Below the pieces are notes generated by a model that was given only the letters and a program-made list of their open reading frames with translations, had not been told where the DNA came from and did no database searches. This document shows positions 47,218-59,199 of a DNA stretch of 64,000 nucleotides, piece after piece. The position numbers and the translations under genes were made by a program. The DNA is from Maea johnstoni. Lineage: Eukaryota > Annelida > Polychaeta > Spionida > Magelonidae. Where the stretch lies: assembly GCA_963942565.1 (NCBI GenBank), contig OZ012685.1:55249323-55313322 (forward strand). Reading direction: 5' to 3'. Within the stretch, counting starts at the first letter, position 1, and each line of letters starts with the position of its first letter.

Positions 47218-47810
47218 CATGATTAATAAGACTGACTTTTACATTTATTGTTATATTTGAGTTGATTTTGCGAAAAAGCAAACCGGCTGATGAGGGTACA
47301 AGTCAGCAAGCTGTTGAGGGGGAGACTCCAGCAGTCAGCCCCCCCCCCCCCCAGTTCAGATATAAACCCTACCTTCATTCCCATTTCTGATATCATATGG
47401 AACATGCATAAAACAGACATTGGCAGTAACAACATCAGATGGACAGTTAACTGCAAAATTGTTACACTACCCCCCCTTAGTTAGGGGGCATGTTGGTTTC
47501 AATTTGCTCCCAGTGAGACAGGACTAGCTGTGGTGTCTGTGGTCTTATCAGTGTCTTGATAAGTTTGATAAACCCACATGTGTTGGCATGTTTGCCTAAG
47601 TTGGTGAGATATTAAGTGCGGCTGAGCAGAAATTAAGTGGGGCGATTTTTGATTAAAAGATCACGCTATAATCGTCCCCATGATTGACAGCTATCAGTCC
47701 CCAAACATGGCAGTGGTCAGCCAGCGAGTGACTGAGGTACAGGGAGATGACGGATAGAAGACAGTCACCAAAGTCCGGGCAAACCGAGTAGTGGACCTAA
47801 CTCATTGGTT
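47218..47810. other. Intronic sequence, nothing recognised
   Basis: C13 run near 47340. No exon. Confidence 0.5.
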
Positions 47811-47900
47811 TTAACCCTTTCATTCTGAGGCTACTTTTGTCTAAGGCACAACATACCGAAATATTTGAAAACCATCCAAACCCGGTCAAGTTTGTAAATA
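47811..47900 (+). mobile_element. Family A element, left half
   Basis: ttaaccctttcattctgagg to aaacccggtcaagtttgtaa; followed directly by the GA tract. Confidence 0.78.
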
Positions 47901-47920
47901 TCTAATCCTGGCGATGTTGT

Positions 47921-48186
<266 letters not shown>

Positions 48187-48336
48187 TTTTACAATGAAAA
48201 ATAATAATCCCTTTTTTCATTTCCCTTTCCAATGTTGTATTGTAGATTCCCAAAACCTGGATAAGATTATTTCTGTTGGAAACCAACTACCAGATCCAGC
48301 AGTGACATATCTTCTGCACACCAGCCCTAAATCTGC

Positions 48337-48735
48337 AGCAAGGGGATTAAAGGGTATGCAAACAAATCCTGAGAGAATTTGTGCTGCCAGGGTTCTCCCT
48401 TCCAGATGGTTTAACCCTTTCATTGCTAAGGCTACTTTTATCCAAAGCACAAGGATGCAAGGATTATTGAAAATCATCTAACCACTCTCATGTCGATATT
48501 CATGGGATAGCTCTCGCTGAGTACTCTCAGATGAGTACCCATGTGCCAGGGTTTCAGTCATTTTTCAGGTTTTTTGCATCTTTTTGTATAGGTCAAATTA
48601 GTTACCAGCAGCATAAGGGTTATAATGTAGAGGAGGAGCAAGGGGATTAAAGGGTATGCAAACAAATCCTGAGAGAATTTGTGCTGCCGGGTTTCTTCCT
48701 TCCAGATGGTTTAATGTAGAGGAAGAGCATTAACA
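48337..48735 (+). repeat. 93-bp tandem duplication, one unit with and one without a family A element
   Basis: Unit 1: agcaaggggattaaagggta to cttccagatggt|ttaa [element] then aatgtagaggaggagc. Unit 2, from 48637: the same sequence with cttccagatggtttaatgta uninterrupted. Unit 2 is a natural empty site. Confidence 0.92.
48411..48623 (+). mobile_element. Family A element with matching empty site
   Basis: ttaaccctttcattgctaag to agcataagggttat; 213 bp. Confidence 0.92.
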
Positions 48736-48773
48736 AAACACTGACTTCCTGCTGATTGAGTTAGAACTGGTTG

Positions 48774-48792
48774 GGGGGGGGGGGGGGGGGGG
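48774..48792 (+). repeat. Poly-G run
   Basis: About 19 G. Confidence 0.95.
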
Positions 48793-49195
48793 ATGTAGCT
48801 TGGCTGGGCATTGATTCTTATCATACCACCAAGAAGTGGAGGATGCTGTGGTGGCTGCTGATGCGGTTGCCGTGGTGACAATCCTGCAGGATGGAGAGAT
48901 CTCCTGGCATTAACCCATACATACCCATAACCTTTGGGTGGTCACATACAAAATGTCAAAAAAACATTACCGTAAATTCTTGAAAATTTAGACCACCCTT
49001 GGAATTTGGGCCACTTTAATTATTTAATAGTGATTTAAAACGCATTTGAACATTATAGGTGGAAAAGGGCGTTATATTAAATATAAATTATTATCATAAT
49101 TATCATTATTATATTACTATTATTGTTATTATTATAATTATCATTATTATTGGTTTCAATTTGAATTTTCAAAAAAAAATTCAAATTTAATCCAT
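48793..49195. other. Intronic sequence with worn repeats
   Basis: 48970-49030 is the ttaccgtaaattcttgaaaa / tagaccacccttggaatttg repeat. 49055-49165 is a gttatattaaatataaatta tail with (att)n. Confidence 0.5.
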
Positions 49196-49330
49196 TTACA
49201 ATGACTTAGTTCCCCTTTCAAAGAATAATCTGGATCTAAGATACTTTTGAAAATAACTTTTGATTCAGGAATGCTAAGGAAAGGAGAATTGAAGTCCAGT
49301 TATGATGAACATTTCCACTTGGCAAATTAT
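49196..49330 (+). mobile_element. Family B, worn left arm
   Basis: tctggatctaagatactttt, gaaaataacttttgattcag. Confidence 0.5.
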
Positions 49331-49974
49331 TTATAAAACTCATGCATACCTTCTAGAAATAGTGTCTAAATGCTACAATGTTTATGAGAATAATTTGGGA
49401 ATGAACCAAGAAGTCAAATATGTGAAAGAGATATTGTTTGTATTGCAATCAACAGTTATCTATAGCATTCCGCAATGCTAACATGCAATGCTAGCACGCA
49501 ATGCTAGCACGACACCTGTGACTTCTCTGAGGTCATTATACATGTTCCCCCCAAAAATATACACCCTTCCTGAGTTGCATGATATATTTCTAAAAGTTGC
49601 ACTATATTTTGATAGTTGCACGATATATCCAACCAAGTACAACAATATTTTGACAGTTGCATGATATCTTGAGAAGTTGAATTAATATCATTTTGGCATG
49701 CCATATTTATATTTGATATATTTTCCACATGATGCTATTAATAAAAACACCACACACACCATAAAAATTCAGGTCTGTTGGGGGCGTCCCATGGATGATG
49801 CTATCCTTGATGATGTATTTGGACATTAAACACAGACATGTTACGGCTAAGTTGATCTCTTCCCCAGAGCCCCGGATCCATACACTACATCTGGCCACCA
49901 CATGACCACAGATCATTAGCAGATCATTAGCAAGGTAGGTTATGGTCTGGAGAGAAGTCAGTCTTATCACTCAA
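49331..49974. other. Intronic sequence, nothing certain
   Basis: Short direct repeats of aatgctagcac (49470-49510) and of gttgcatgatat (49575-49680). No gene. Confidence 0.45.
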
Positions 49975-50640
49975 ACACCAACCCACCCACCCTCCCACAA
50001 AACCCTCCTCCCAGGAGCACAGCTAGACCAACAGTTATGAAGATAAGGATTTGTAGAGTGAAAACTTTCACCACCCACCCACCAGCACACAAAATCTTCC
50101 CCAGGGGTGGCCACCCTTAAGAGTCCTGGAGACAGCTAGACCAACAGTTATGAAGATAAGGATTCGTACAGTGAAAACTTTCACCACCCACCCACCAGAA
50201 CACAAAATCTTCCCCAGGGGTGGCCATCCGTAAGAGTCCTGGAGACAGCTAGACCAACAGTTAAGGAGATGAGAATTTGTACAGTGAGAATTCACCACGC
50301 TACCCACCCACCCACCCATAAAATCCCTCTCAGGAGAACACTATGAGCTAGGCAAAATGTATGATGAAAAGTTTCACCACACACCCACCCACCCACAGAA
50401 TCTTTCCTAGGGGTCCTCACCCTTAAGAGTTCTGGAGAGCAGCTAGATCAACAGTTATGGAGATAAGGATTTGTGAGGTGAAAACTTTCACCACACCACA
50501 CACCCACAGAATCCCTCCCAGCTAAGGGTGGCCACCATTAAGAGTTCTGGAGAACAGGTAGACCAACAGTTATGAGGATGAGGATTTGTATGGTGAAAAG
50601 TTTCACCACACTACCCACCCACTTACAAAACCCTTCCCAG
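49975..50640 (+). repeat. Minisatellite, about 113-bp unit
   Basis: agctagaccaacagttatga at 50021 and 50133, then 50247, a worn unit near 50346, 50441 and 50556. Units contain caccacccacccaccag and ccaggggtggccaccc. Confidence 0.9.
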
Positions 50641-50712
50641 TCTTAGCCGGCAGGGTGTCTGGGCATCATTTGGACACCCAAACCCTCAAAAATCATCCCT
50701 CAGGATACCAAA
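50639..50712 (+). repeat. Family H repeat
   Basis: gtcttagccggcagggtgtc, catttggacacccaaaccct. Confidence 0.72.
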
Positions 50713-50859
50713 TTGTGGAGGTTCAAAAAGTATCTGAAGAAGAGGTGTTGTTAATGGCTTCTGATCAACATTTCTCCTTCAAATATTTTCCAGAAAATGC
50801 TTCTGTAAGTAAAATACTTCCCAAATCATCAGGCCTGTTCTGGCCACTCTGAGTGTTAA
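50712..50859 (+). mobile_element. Family B element, right arm
   Basis: tatctgaagaagaggtgttg, caacatttctccttcaaata, tggccactctgagtgttaa. Confidence 0.72.
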
Positions 50860-51067
50860 ACCTTTTGATGCCAAGGTTACTTTCGTCCAAAGCACAAGAA
50901 GCAGAAACTTATGAAAATTATCTAAACCCTGCGATGTTGGTATTCATTGGAAAGCTCTCGCTAAGCACTCTCAAATGAGTACCCATTTGCCAGGGTTTCA
51001 GTTAGTTCTCAGTTTTTTTGCATCATTTAGTAATGGCCAAATTAGCCACCGGCAGCATGAGAGTTAA
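50856..51067 (+). mobile_element. Family A element at the terminal TTAA of family B
   Basis: ttaaaccttttgatgccaag to ggcagcatgagagttaa. Confidence 0.85.
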
Positions 51068-51848
51068 TGGGTCAATTGGATGTACATATTTGCTGGTCTA
51101 CCTTTGTGATCCAGGCATAAAAAGGTTAAAACCCAGTGGTAGGACCAGACACATTCATTTATTTTCATGTATCTATAAATAAACTATTTTTGGACTGTAC
51201 TCACACTAAAAAGGACATGACAGGGGAAAACATTAAATTTATACGGTTTCAATGAGAAAAGATTTTATCTACTACTTCAGATCTTCTTCTGTTATTGATA
51301 AAGAACCCTGATATACTGCAGTTTGAGGAGAAAAACAAAAACCTTAGGAGAAAACATGGGACATTACAGACAGAAATGAATGCACTACACGCGATTAAAG
51401 CTGACAAACACCATTCAAACCACATCGCATGTTAAGATTGCGATCTGCTCCTAACGCCTGATTGGCTGATTTGGCAAGCCGGAAAATCTTCCGTGGTAGT
51501 TCAAAAGACAACTGGTTTATGATGTGTGAAGGGGCAGGGGTAGCTTTACGGGGGTAATCTAGGGGCAAAGATATCATATTATGACACAAACAAACATATT
51601 AAGATTGTAGAAAGAGATCTTGGCAGGATTTTCCAAAGTCCAAAATAGTTTTTTCCATATTTAGAAATGAAAGCACAAAAGAAATTGCGTGTGAGGAAAT
51701 CCTCATCTCATTTCAACCTTAGTAAAGAAAAAACCTGCCTCCAATGAGCACCTTCAAGCTGTCAGACTGCAGTAATTTAACCAGGGTCATTCCCAAAGCT
51801 TCTACTGGTGATAAATTGTATTTCAAGTATAGAAAATCTGCATACAAA
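51068..51848. other. Intronic sequence, nothing recognised
   Basis: No exon or element seen. Confidence 0.5.
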
Positions 51849-51907
51849 GAGTTACTACTTCTACTACTACAACTACTACTACTACTACAAATTCTACTAC
51901 TACTACA

Positions 51908-51938
<31 letters not shown>

Positions 51939-51986
51939 TGTCTACTGATGCTAACTACTACTACTACTACTACTACTACTACTGCT
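51849..51986 (+). repeat. Imperfect (CTA)n array
   Basis: ctactactac with aac, att and tct variants. Confidence 0.95.
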
Positions 51987-52420
51987 AAATGCTGAGTAGC
52001 CAAGTAGCCTGTTTTTATGCTGCGCAGAAAACCCTCTTAGCTCTCTGATAACAAAAGAATCAGCACCTTGAATTTAGTGTCCAGTGTTAGATTCTCAAAG
52101 CACAGCTGCCTGTCTGCAGATAGGGTCTGATAGAGGCCTGGAACATATCCTAATACGCCATGTAGGCTAGCTAAGATCACAAATGTACATCACCGCATAA
52201 GCAACCAGCAGATCTTGCTCAACCGCCTCGGCATGACTCCTAACCAAGGTATTGACGAGGTAAGCTTAGAGCATGAATGTCAATCACTGAATAAATTCAG
52301 TACGCAACCAGCAGATCTTCTTACTACTTCTTATACGACTACTACCCAAGGTATAGAGTACAAGAACCATTCAAGAAGTGCGTTCTAGGCATGTGTGTGA
52401 GCAACCTCCTCCATAATGTA
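51987..52420. other. Intronic sequence
   Basis: gcaaccagcagatctt occurs at 52200 and 52306, each followed by an accaaggtat, a worn tandem duplication of about 105 bp. Confidence 0.5.
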
Positions 52421-52560
52421 AACAAATACAAGAACCCTTATTCGTCTGTCTCCAAGTGACATCACACTGAGGCAAGATTAGGTGTATCAGGACTTTACTA
52501 TCAGCCTTATGGTAATTGGTCTGTGAAGACCAATCCATGTTTTGTTCATCTTAGAAGCTA
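52421..52560. repeat. Dispersed repeat, family I (copy 2)
   Basis: taatgtaaacaaatacaaga, agtgacatcacactgag, ccttatggtaattggtctgt; homologous to 6465-6625. Confidence 0.7.
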
Positions 52561-53132
52561 AGAGTAAGACAAGATATCAATCTCTATACATCCCATGCAC
52601 CATGTAGACCTGTAATAGTAGGATGAGATAACAATCTCTACACAGCATGTAGAGATACCCATCTCTCTGAAGTAGGGAACCCCTCGGGCTGGGTGGTACG
52701 TGAACTGAATATGTCATTCCATCCATATGCAGACTTTCCCAGAAACTGCCTCCTGTATGCTACAATACTATGGAAATATATTTTAAATGAAGCATTAATT
52801 TGTAAAAAAAGGTTTTCAATGAGAGTTGTAATCTAAAATAAGATAAAGGAATGCTCTGCAAAAGAATTCTCAAAAATTAAGAAATCAAAGTTATCACCAA
52901 AATAGCCACAGGCCAGTTTGGTCCCCAGCTCTTTACAAGTGGACACTGCCCTAAATTTGGGTAGTTTTCGCGAGAGGGTTGGGCATCCCTCTGACTCCAA
53001 TCTACCCAAGATTTACAGTTAGACACCCCATAAGTCTACCCTTGTGTTGTACAAGACATGTCAAGTGGGCATAAATATTTGGATGCATTGTGGTTTGTAG
53101 CGTAAACTGTTACTCTAAGTGCTACTACTTAC
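52561..53132. other. Intronic sequence next to the active-site exon
   Basis: Short repeats of caatctctacacagcatgta type near 52580-52670. Nothing else. Confidence 0.45.
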
Positions 53133-53311
53133 TTGGCATGATGTTTTTATGGATGATTTGTACATGGTCCGCCCTGTCGGGTCTCGTGTGCTCGTGCCAG
53201 AAGCCTATCACATGGCCCAGCTCGTGTACTACTATTCCAAATTTGTCACAGTTCTTGCCGATAGAGATGGCCTGTGGGCCGTTACCTCGTTTGCCCACGA
53301 ACGAGCAGCAC
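53133..53311 (-). CDS. BMP1/TLL: Tolloid exon: zinc-binding active site of astacin domain
   Basis: Acceptor ccgcag and donor CCAA|gtaagt. The exon encodes [20 protein letters not shown], then [26 protein letters not shown] and so on. HExxHxxGFxHExxRxDR is the complete astacin zinc signature with three His ligands and the catalytic Glu; nothing is missing. The vicinal CCS loop is typical of the BMP1/tolloid subgroup. A long (TA)n array starts only about 60 bp upstream of the acceptor (53373). The following intron is about 21.4 kb, the longest here. Confidence 0.97.
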
Positions 53312-53372
53312 CTGCGGAAGGTAGAGAAATGGTAGAGATAAAGAGGAAACTCATTCATGTAAGGAGGGCATG

Positions 53373-53770
<398 letters not shown>

Positions 53771-54831
53771 GTATCATATAGTAAAATCATGCTGCTAAAA
53801 AAATGCATTTGGAAAATAAAGCACATAATTGAATTCATCTTTCAACCACATCCTAAAAATGCCATGTCTGATTGGCTAGCTACACAACCCTGTTTTAATA
53901 CCTATGGGTAAGTAATGCTTTAAATGACTTGCCTGATAAGACACTTGGAAAAATAAGATTAACAATCCAACCATCATCAGGCTCAATTGCTAATATTGAA
54001 TGGGAATATTTGAATTATATATTATCATATAAAATGCTGGTAAAACATATTTATAAGCTTGTATATTGGAGGCTTATTATGCCTCACCATCATTGTATTT
54101 TTCTTCAGGGACCAGTTTCATGAAATCTCAAGTCAGACATGTCCCAGGTACTAATTGGCTGTTAGTGATATCTTGCGCTTTTTTAAAGCTTCATAATTGA
54201 AAACAGGATAGAGGGAAAGAGCACATAATCAGCATTCTCAAATGAGACATACTTAGGTTTTAAGTGTAGAATAACCAATGATAATTGCAGCTTTTTATTT
54301 CTTTGAATTTGGAAAACAGACTTATGGAAAATAATACTTTTAAGGCATTCTTATATGAGACATCAGGAAGGTTTTCAAATGAATCATTTTCACCAAACTT
54401 AGTACATGTCCCTGTCCCTGGACAATGATTCAAGATTCTGAGTAACATCCCTAACAATATCAGCTTTCTGCATACTAAGCAGATCAAAATAGCCAGTCAT
54501 TTACACCCAAATGTCTGCTTCCAAATGAAATCAAAAGCTTTACCGAATCTAAATGCAGACTGGACGAAGAAATATCCTTTCCTGAAGACAATGGAACAGA
54601 AACAATAGCAGAACATTTTCCTGATGACGAATATATGCACTGTGAAAAGCACTCCCCAAATGGCTGAAAACAGGGAGTGTATTTCCCAAGGCGGCATAAA
54701 GCAAACCCAATGGGCATCCTCCCTGTCATGCTAATCAGATTTTCTACCATTATCCCTGTTAACAAGTACAAGTTACTGCCGTGATAATTCAATCAAAAGC
54801 CAGTGAAAACTGACAATTAAATGAGAACTAT
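53771..54831. other. Intronic sequence, nothing recognised
   Basis: Opposite-strand ORFs at 54260-54792 (up to 102 codons) show no family resemblance. Confidence 0.5.
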
Positions 54832-54902
54832 CAATCTAGTGCACTTACCCGCACGCTTGCTCTGTGTACGCAATGTGGTTTTGGCCAATGATCGTTTGCA
54901 AA
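54832..54902 (-). pseudogene. Partial duplicate of the 3' end of exon 55158-55278
   Basis: This segment repeats the end of the neighbouring astacin exon and its splice donor. On the minus strand it reads GQNHIAYTEQACG followed by gtaagtg, against [13 protein letters not shown] and gtaagtg in the real exon, about 80-85% identical by eye. The match continues into the intron (gcacttaccc versus acacttaccc). It lacks the upstream part of the exon and an acceptor, and a family B element (54903-55129) lies between the two copies. Probably a non-coding relic. Confidence 0.8.
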
Positions 54903-55129
54903 TTAACCCATTAATTCTCGCAGTGGCATAAACAGCCTGCTGATTTTCAGGAAATCTTGCAAGCAAAAGCATACCTCGTAAAATATATGATGGAGAAATG
55001 TTAATCAGAACATTACTAAAAACTCTCCTTCAAAATTTTTGTAAAATGATTGTCAATTCGAAAGTTATTGTCGTAAGTACCATAGATCCAGAAGATCTAT
55101 GGTACAACTCCTAGGCATTATTGGGTTAA
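54903..55129 (-). mobile_element. Family B element, complete, between exon and its partial copy
   Basis: 227 bp: ttaacccattaattctcgca to taggcattattgggttaa, TTAA at both ends. Contains a strong local hairpin: accatagatccag...gatctatggt. Confidence 0.9.
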
Positions 55130-55157
55130 ACAAGACCTGCTAATCAAGTACACTTAC

Positions 55158-55278
55158 CCGCATGCTCGCTCTGTGAACACAATGTAGTTTTGGTCACTTG
55201 GCTTTCTTTCTACGAATGTAATGCACGTATAATTCTCCCAGTGCCGCATTGCCTGTTTAAATAATGCTTTGTGGTGAC
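55158..55278 (-). CDS. BMP1/TLL: Tolloid exon: astacin catalytic domain, N-terminal part
   Basis: Acceptor tttgtag and donor GG|gtaagt frame 121 bp reading [20 protein letters not shown], then [20 protein letters not shown]. This matches the BMP1 segment RQAMRHWEKHTCVTF...YIVFTYRPCG. It contains the first conserved astacin cysteine and an NYT sequon. The donor splits the Gly codon of the CGCCS loop. A diverged copy of the last 40 or so bases of this exon, with its splice donor, lies at 54841-54893. Confidence 0.95.
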
Positions 55279-55804
55279 CTACAAATGGAAACATACAAAA
55301 TAGATCAATTTAGATTTACTTATTCAAACATGGAACTAGACCCAATTTGTTGCCGCTTACGGAGGATATCAGTAAAATCAAGAATCGGCCTAGTAAAAAG
55401 GCATTAAGAGTCTAACCAGGAACATAAATATATTATTAGTTATCAGTGTTGTGAAAATGTGGTACAATTTCAGAAATATCAACGGAAAATCTGTTCTCCG
55501 TGATGCTGATGGTATTTTTCAATGCCCCATCAAATACTTCCCGAATATCACTCTATACGCTAATTTACGTCCAAATTTATTTGACCATGTTTGCACTCTT
55601 AATATCAACAGTTGAAGTTGGTGGTAAGTAGAATTAATGGGAAATGCAGATACCAACAAAATATACTTTTTCTTTTGTTGTTTTTCGCAGAATCAACTGC
55701 ATCTACCTCAACAATCGTTCATGCAAGTTCGAGATAACAAACCCCCTAAAGATACCTATGCTACAACACGTTAGAAGGGTCGAACAAAATATGTATTTTC
55801 TTAC

Positions 55805-55959
55805 CACTAAAATTTGCATCGATAGTGTATGGAACGACGCCATTTTCCCACAATCTCTCTGGTCGAGCTGTGGCCGCTCTTTTTTGGCGCTTGTGAAGTT
55901 CGCCTGCTCTGTGACGTTTTCTTTGCCTCCGATGCCTATGTTTGCCTTGATTTTTTAAT
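55805..55959 (-). CDS. BMP1/TLL: Tolloid exon: end of prodomain, furin site, start of astacin domain
   Basis: Starts after ctag with one base completing the split codon and ends in AGTG|gtaaga. It reads a strongly basic linker (about 26 residues) ending HKRQKR, a proprotein-convertase site, then AATARPERLWENGVVPYTID, corresponding to the BMP1 mature N-terminus AATSRPERVWPDGVIPFVI. Cleavage after RQKR would free the active protease. The final residues ANFSG carry an NFS sequon at the position of human NFTG. The long basic run makes the cut site unambiguous. Confidence 0.93.
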
Positions 55960-57031
55960 CTAGTATCATAATAAATGCAAATTTAATAGGTATGAAGAAT
56001 ACTACATGTGAACAAACAATATACATGATACGTGCATTAAACCATGGTTTGGTGCACCACGCAATATTGCTGTGCAGACGTAATCCGACATCATAGCACC
56101 TACCTAACCAAGAAGAGAAATACATGTATTTAAAAACATTTGATTTCTGCATAAGCATATTTTTATTTTTCCAAAACCACAATAAAATGTCAATATCAAT
56201 CAGTGAATTACTACCGCAAGTATTCAGAGGAAATATTTCCTAAATAGTTTCTTACCAAGATATTTCTAAGTGTCAGACCAAGTGAACTCTCCATATTGGA
56301 ACGGGTAAACACAGTCCAGATACTAAACTAAACTTAAATTAAACTTTTATTGCTATTTGTGCACAAATATTTACAATTTACAGTGATATTTGAAGAAAAC
56401 CGTGGCAACAAATATTATGAAGTTCAGAAAATTTACATATTCATTTTGCGATGAGGAAAGAGATGACGCAGTTCAAAGTCTGTAAACATAATCATACTAT
56501 TTTAAGAATTTTGGTTTACTTTAAACTGGATTCAATCAATCAATTTGATATAATGATAATTAATGTGAAATGTCCGATATGATATGCAATTTATCCTCTA
56601 GAAGACGCACTTGGCAATGTAATGATGTCATTCTTCCAAAAGCCTTTAAAATGAGTATGAGTCTGACGTAGACCATGCATGTTTTTGTTTCGGCTATTTC
56701 CATGTAACTTTCGTATGTAAACACGTAACTCGAATTACTTCAACAACGCACATTTCCCAACGACTGAGAAAAAGATATTTAGGAAATCCCACACAACAAT
56801 ACAGGTATCTCTTACCTAAATGTCAACTGACTTGTCGTACAATAATAAACGTTTTCAATACCCAATTAAAATTTTCAAAAACACAGTGTTTCCCAGAAAA
56901 CCAGGTGCGAAAATCCAGGAAGTGCAGTATAAACAAATCCAAGAGTTAGACATAACAACAGCTCCACTTCTAACGACAGCATGAACGATGACAAATGACG
57001 CATATTACAGCAAGTAACCTAGATTACGCCA
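55960..57031. other. Intron between two prodomain exons, nothing recognised
   Basis: No repeat end or exon seen; AT-rich. Confidence 0.5.
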
Positions 57032-57232
57032 TTAACCCATATGCTGCTGGTGGCTAATTTGGCCAATACAAATTGATGCAAAAACTCTAAAAATGACTAA
57101 AACCCTTGTCATCTGAAGGTACTCAGTGAGAGCTAACCATCGAATTCCAGCATGATAAGGTTTGAATTTTTTTCAAAGATGTGTGTGTCCATGTGCTTTG
57201 GACGAAAGTGGCCTCAGCATTGAAAGGGTTAA
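57032..57232 (-). mobile_element. Family A element, reverse
   Basis: ttaacccatatgctgctggt to cattgaaagggttaa; followed by another ttaacccttttgcttctggg, possibly the start of a further worn element. Confidence 0.87.
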
Positions 57233-57600
57233 CCCTTTTGCTTCTGGGTTGTATATTTTGACGCTTAAATAAAATATGTCGAAAACCAAAAATATTTTGC
57301 AATACATTAGAATGGAAGCTTTTATTTCTGATAAGTTCGACCATACTGTTTTCCAATATTGTCAAATTTGGACAAGTTGTACCGTGAGTTGTCAGGCAAC
57401 GTGTACAGTACACAGCTGTAAGTGGATCAACACATTCCTGTTTAAGTATAGAATTATACTTATACCAGATTTGGAAAGACAATATCTTTGTTTATTTCTA
57501 AACCTTTTATCAACTACCCGTGGTGAAATGGTGCGCAAACACATTCTATCTATACATGAGATAGATTGGGAAAGTGATGTAAAAATGATCTAGTACTTAC

Positions 57601-57841
57601 TTGCGATTTTTCTTTCTTTCTGCTCGCCGATGTAACTTCTGCACTCGTCTACTTATCTTTGCAAGTTTACGTTTTAATTTAGTGTCTGTTAAACTACTGT
57701 TGGAGTTTAAAAGCTCTTTCACTATAGAGCTATTAAGTTTGGAGAGTTCTTCTAGTCTTAATTTTTCAAGTCTTTGTTCTCCATAATTGAATTCTCTTTT
57801 AAATTCCCCTTCTGTTAACGCAATATCACCCATGTAACCGG
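57601..57841 (-). CDS. BMP1/TLL: Tolloid exon: prodomain (Asp-switch region)
   Basis: Begins after a good acceptor (tttttcag) with two bases of a split codon, then reads GYMGDIALTEGEF, matching the FLGDIALDEEDL region of BMP1. In astacins the Asp of this FxGD-type motif occupies the catalytic zinc and keeps the enzyme latent. The rest is a charged helix-like stretch rich in Glu, Lys, Arg and Leu with two N-glycosylation sequons (NSS twice), ending KLHRRAERKKNRK. It ends CGCAA|gtaagt in phase 2. The previous exon must end with one base of a codon. A partial second copy of this exon's 5' boundary lies about 80 bp upstream. Confidence 0.93.
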
Positions 57842-57892
57842 CTGAAAAAATACAAAAAATGACATTAGATGGAATATCATCACATGGTGGCA

Positions 57893-57940
57893 TTTATTAA
57901 CACAATATCACCCATTTAGCCGGCTGCAATAAAATACAGT
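57893..57940 (-). pseudogene. Partial duplicate of the 5' boundary of the prodomain exon
   Basis: The plus strand here (aacacaatatcacccattta, then gccggctgca) repeats the start of exon 57601-57841 and its acceptor region (aacgcaatatcacccatgta, gccggctgaa). The homology continues after an apparent insertion, since the stretch near 57866 is repeated near 58174. The copied acceptor has lost its pyrimidine run (gctgcaataaaat versus gctgaaaaaatac). Too short to be a working exon. Confidence 0.7.
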
Positions 57941-57961
57941 ACATACATTTACATACATTTA

Positions 57962-58173
57962 ATTCCTGCACCAGTCGACCGGACGTCAGCCAGTGCTTGG
58001 TTGTACAAACACCCATGAATAACATGTCAAAAAGATAAGCCAATCACAACAATGACCCAGGTAGCTTGTGAATCAAAGCTACGTTCAGTAGTGGGGACAT
58101 CCATGCATAGGAAACTGGTTGGCAATCGGTCGCGCGGTCGTGTATAATGCACAGACTGCCCACGCGTTAGTGC
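57962..58173. mobile_element. Possible short TIR insert inside the duplicated exon flank
   Basis: The second copy of the duplication that begins at 57893 is interrupted by about 210 bp starting ttcctgcac and ending gtgcaggaa, a 9-bp perfect terminal inverted repeat. Sequence on either side matches the uninterrupted first copy. No clear target duplication, so the class is unknown. Confidence 0.4.
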
Positions 58174-58205
58174 AGGAACGAATGGAATATCAATACATGG
58201 TGACA

Positions 58206-58981
<776 letters not shown>

Positions 58982-59199
58982 TTTATGTGTGTGTGTGCGA
59001 CTCTGAAGGCCCGTTACGAACGTAAACGGGTGGCACTATGGGTATTAGTCAGGTCAGAAATCAGAAAAAGGAACTTCCCCAGGCATTTTGGGGTAAAAGT
59101 CGGTATCCAGTGTTTTTAATCTAATTTAATGGTGCTGAATCTGAATATGATGGATACCAAAGTCAATTTTTAGTTTTAAGCCCATAATTTGCAAATTTC

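Noticed and set aside
55644-55958. 104-codon plus-strand ORF
   Set aside because: Lies opposite the furin-site exon; the minus strand is the coding one, shown by homology and splice sites.
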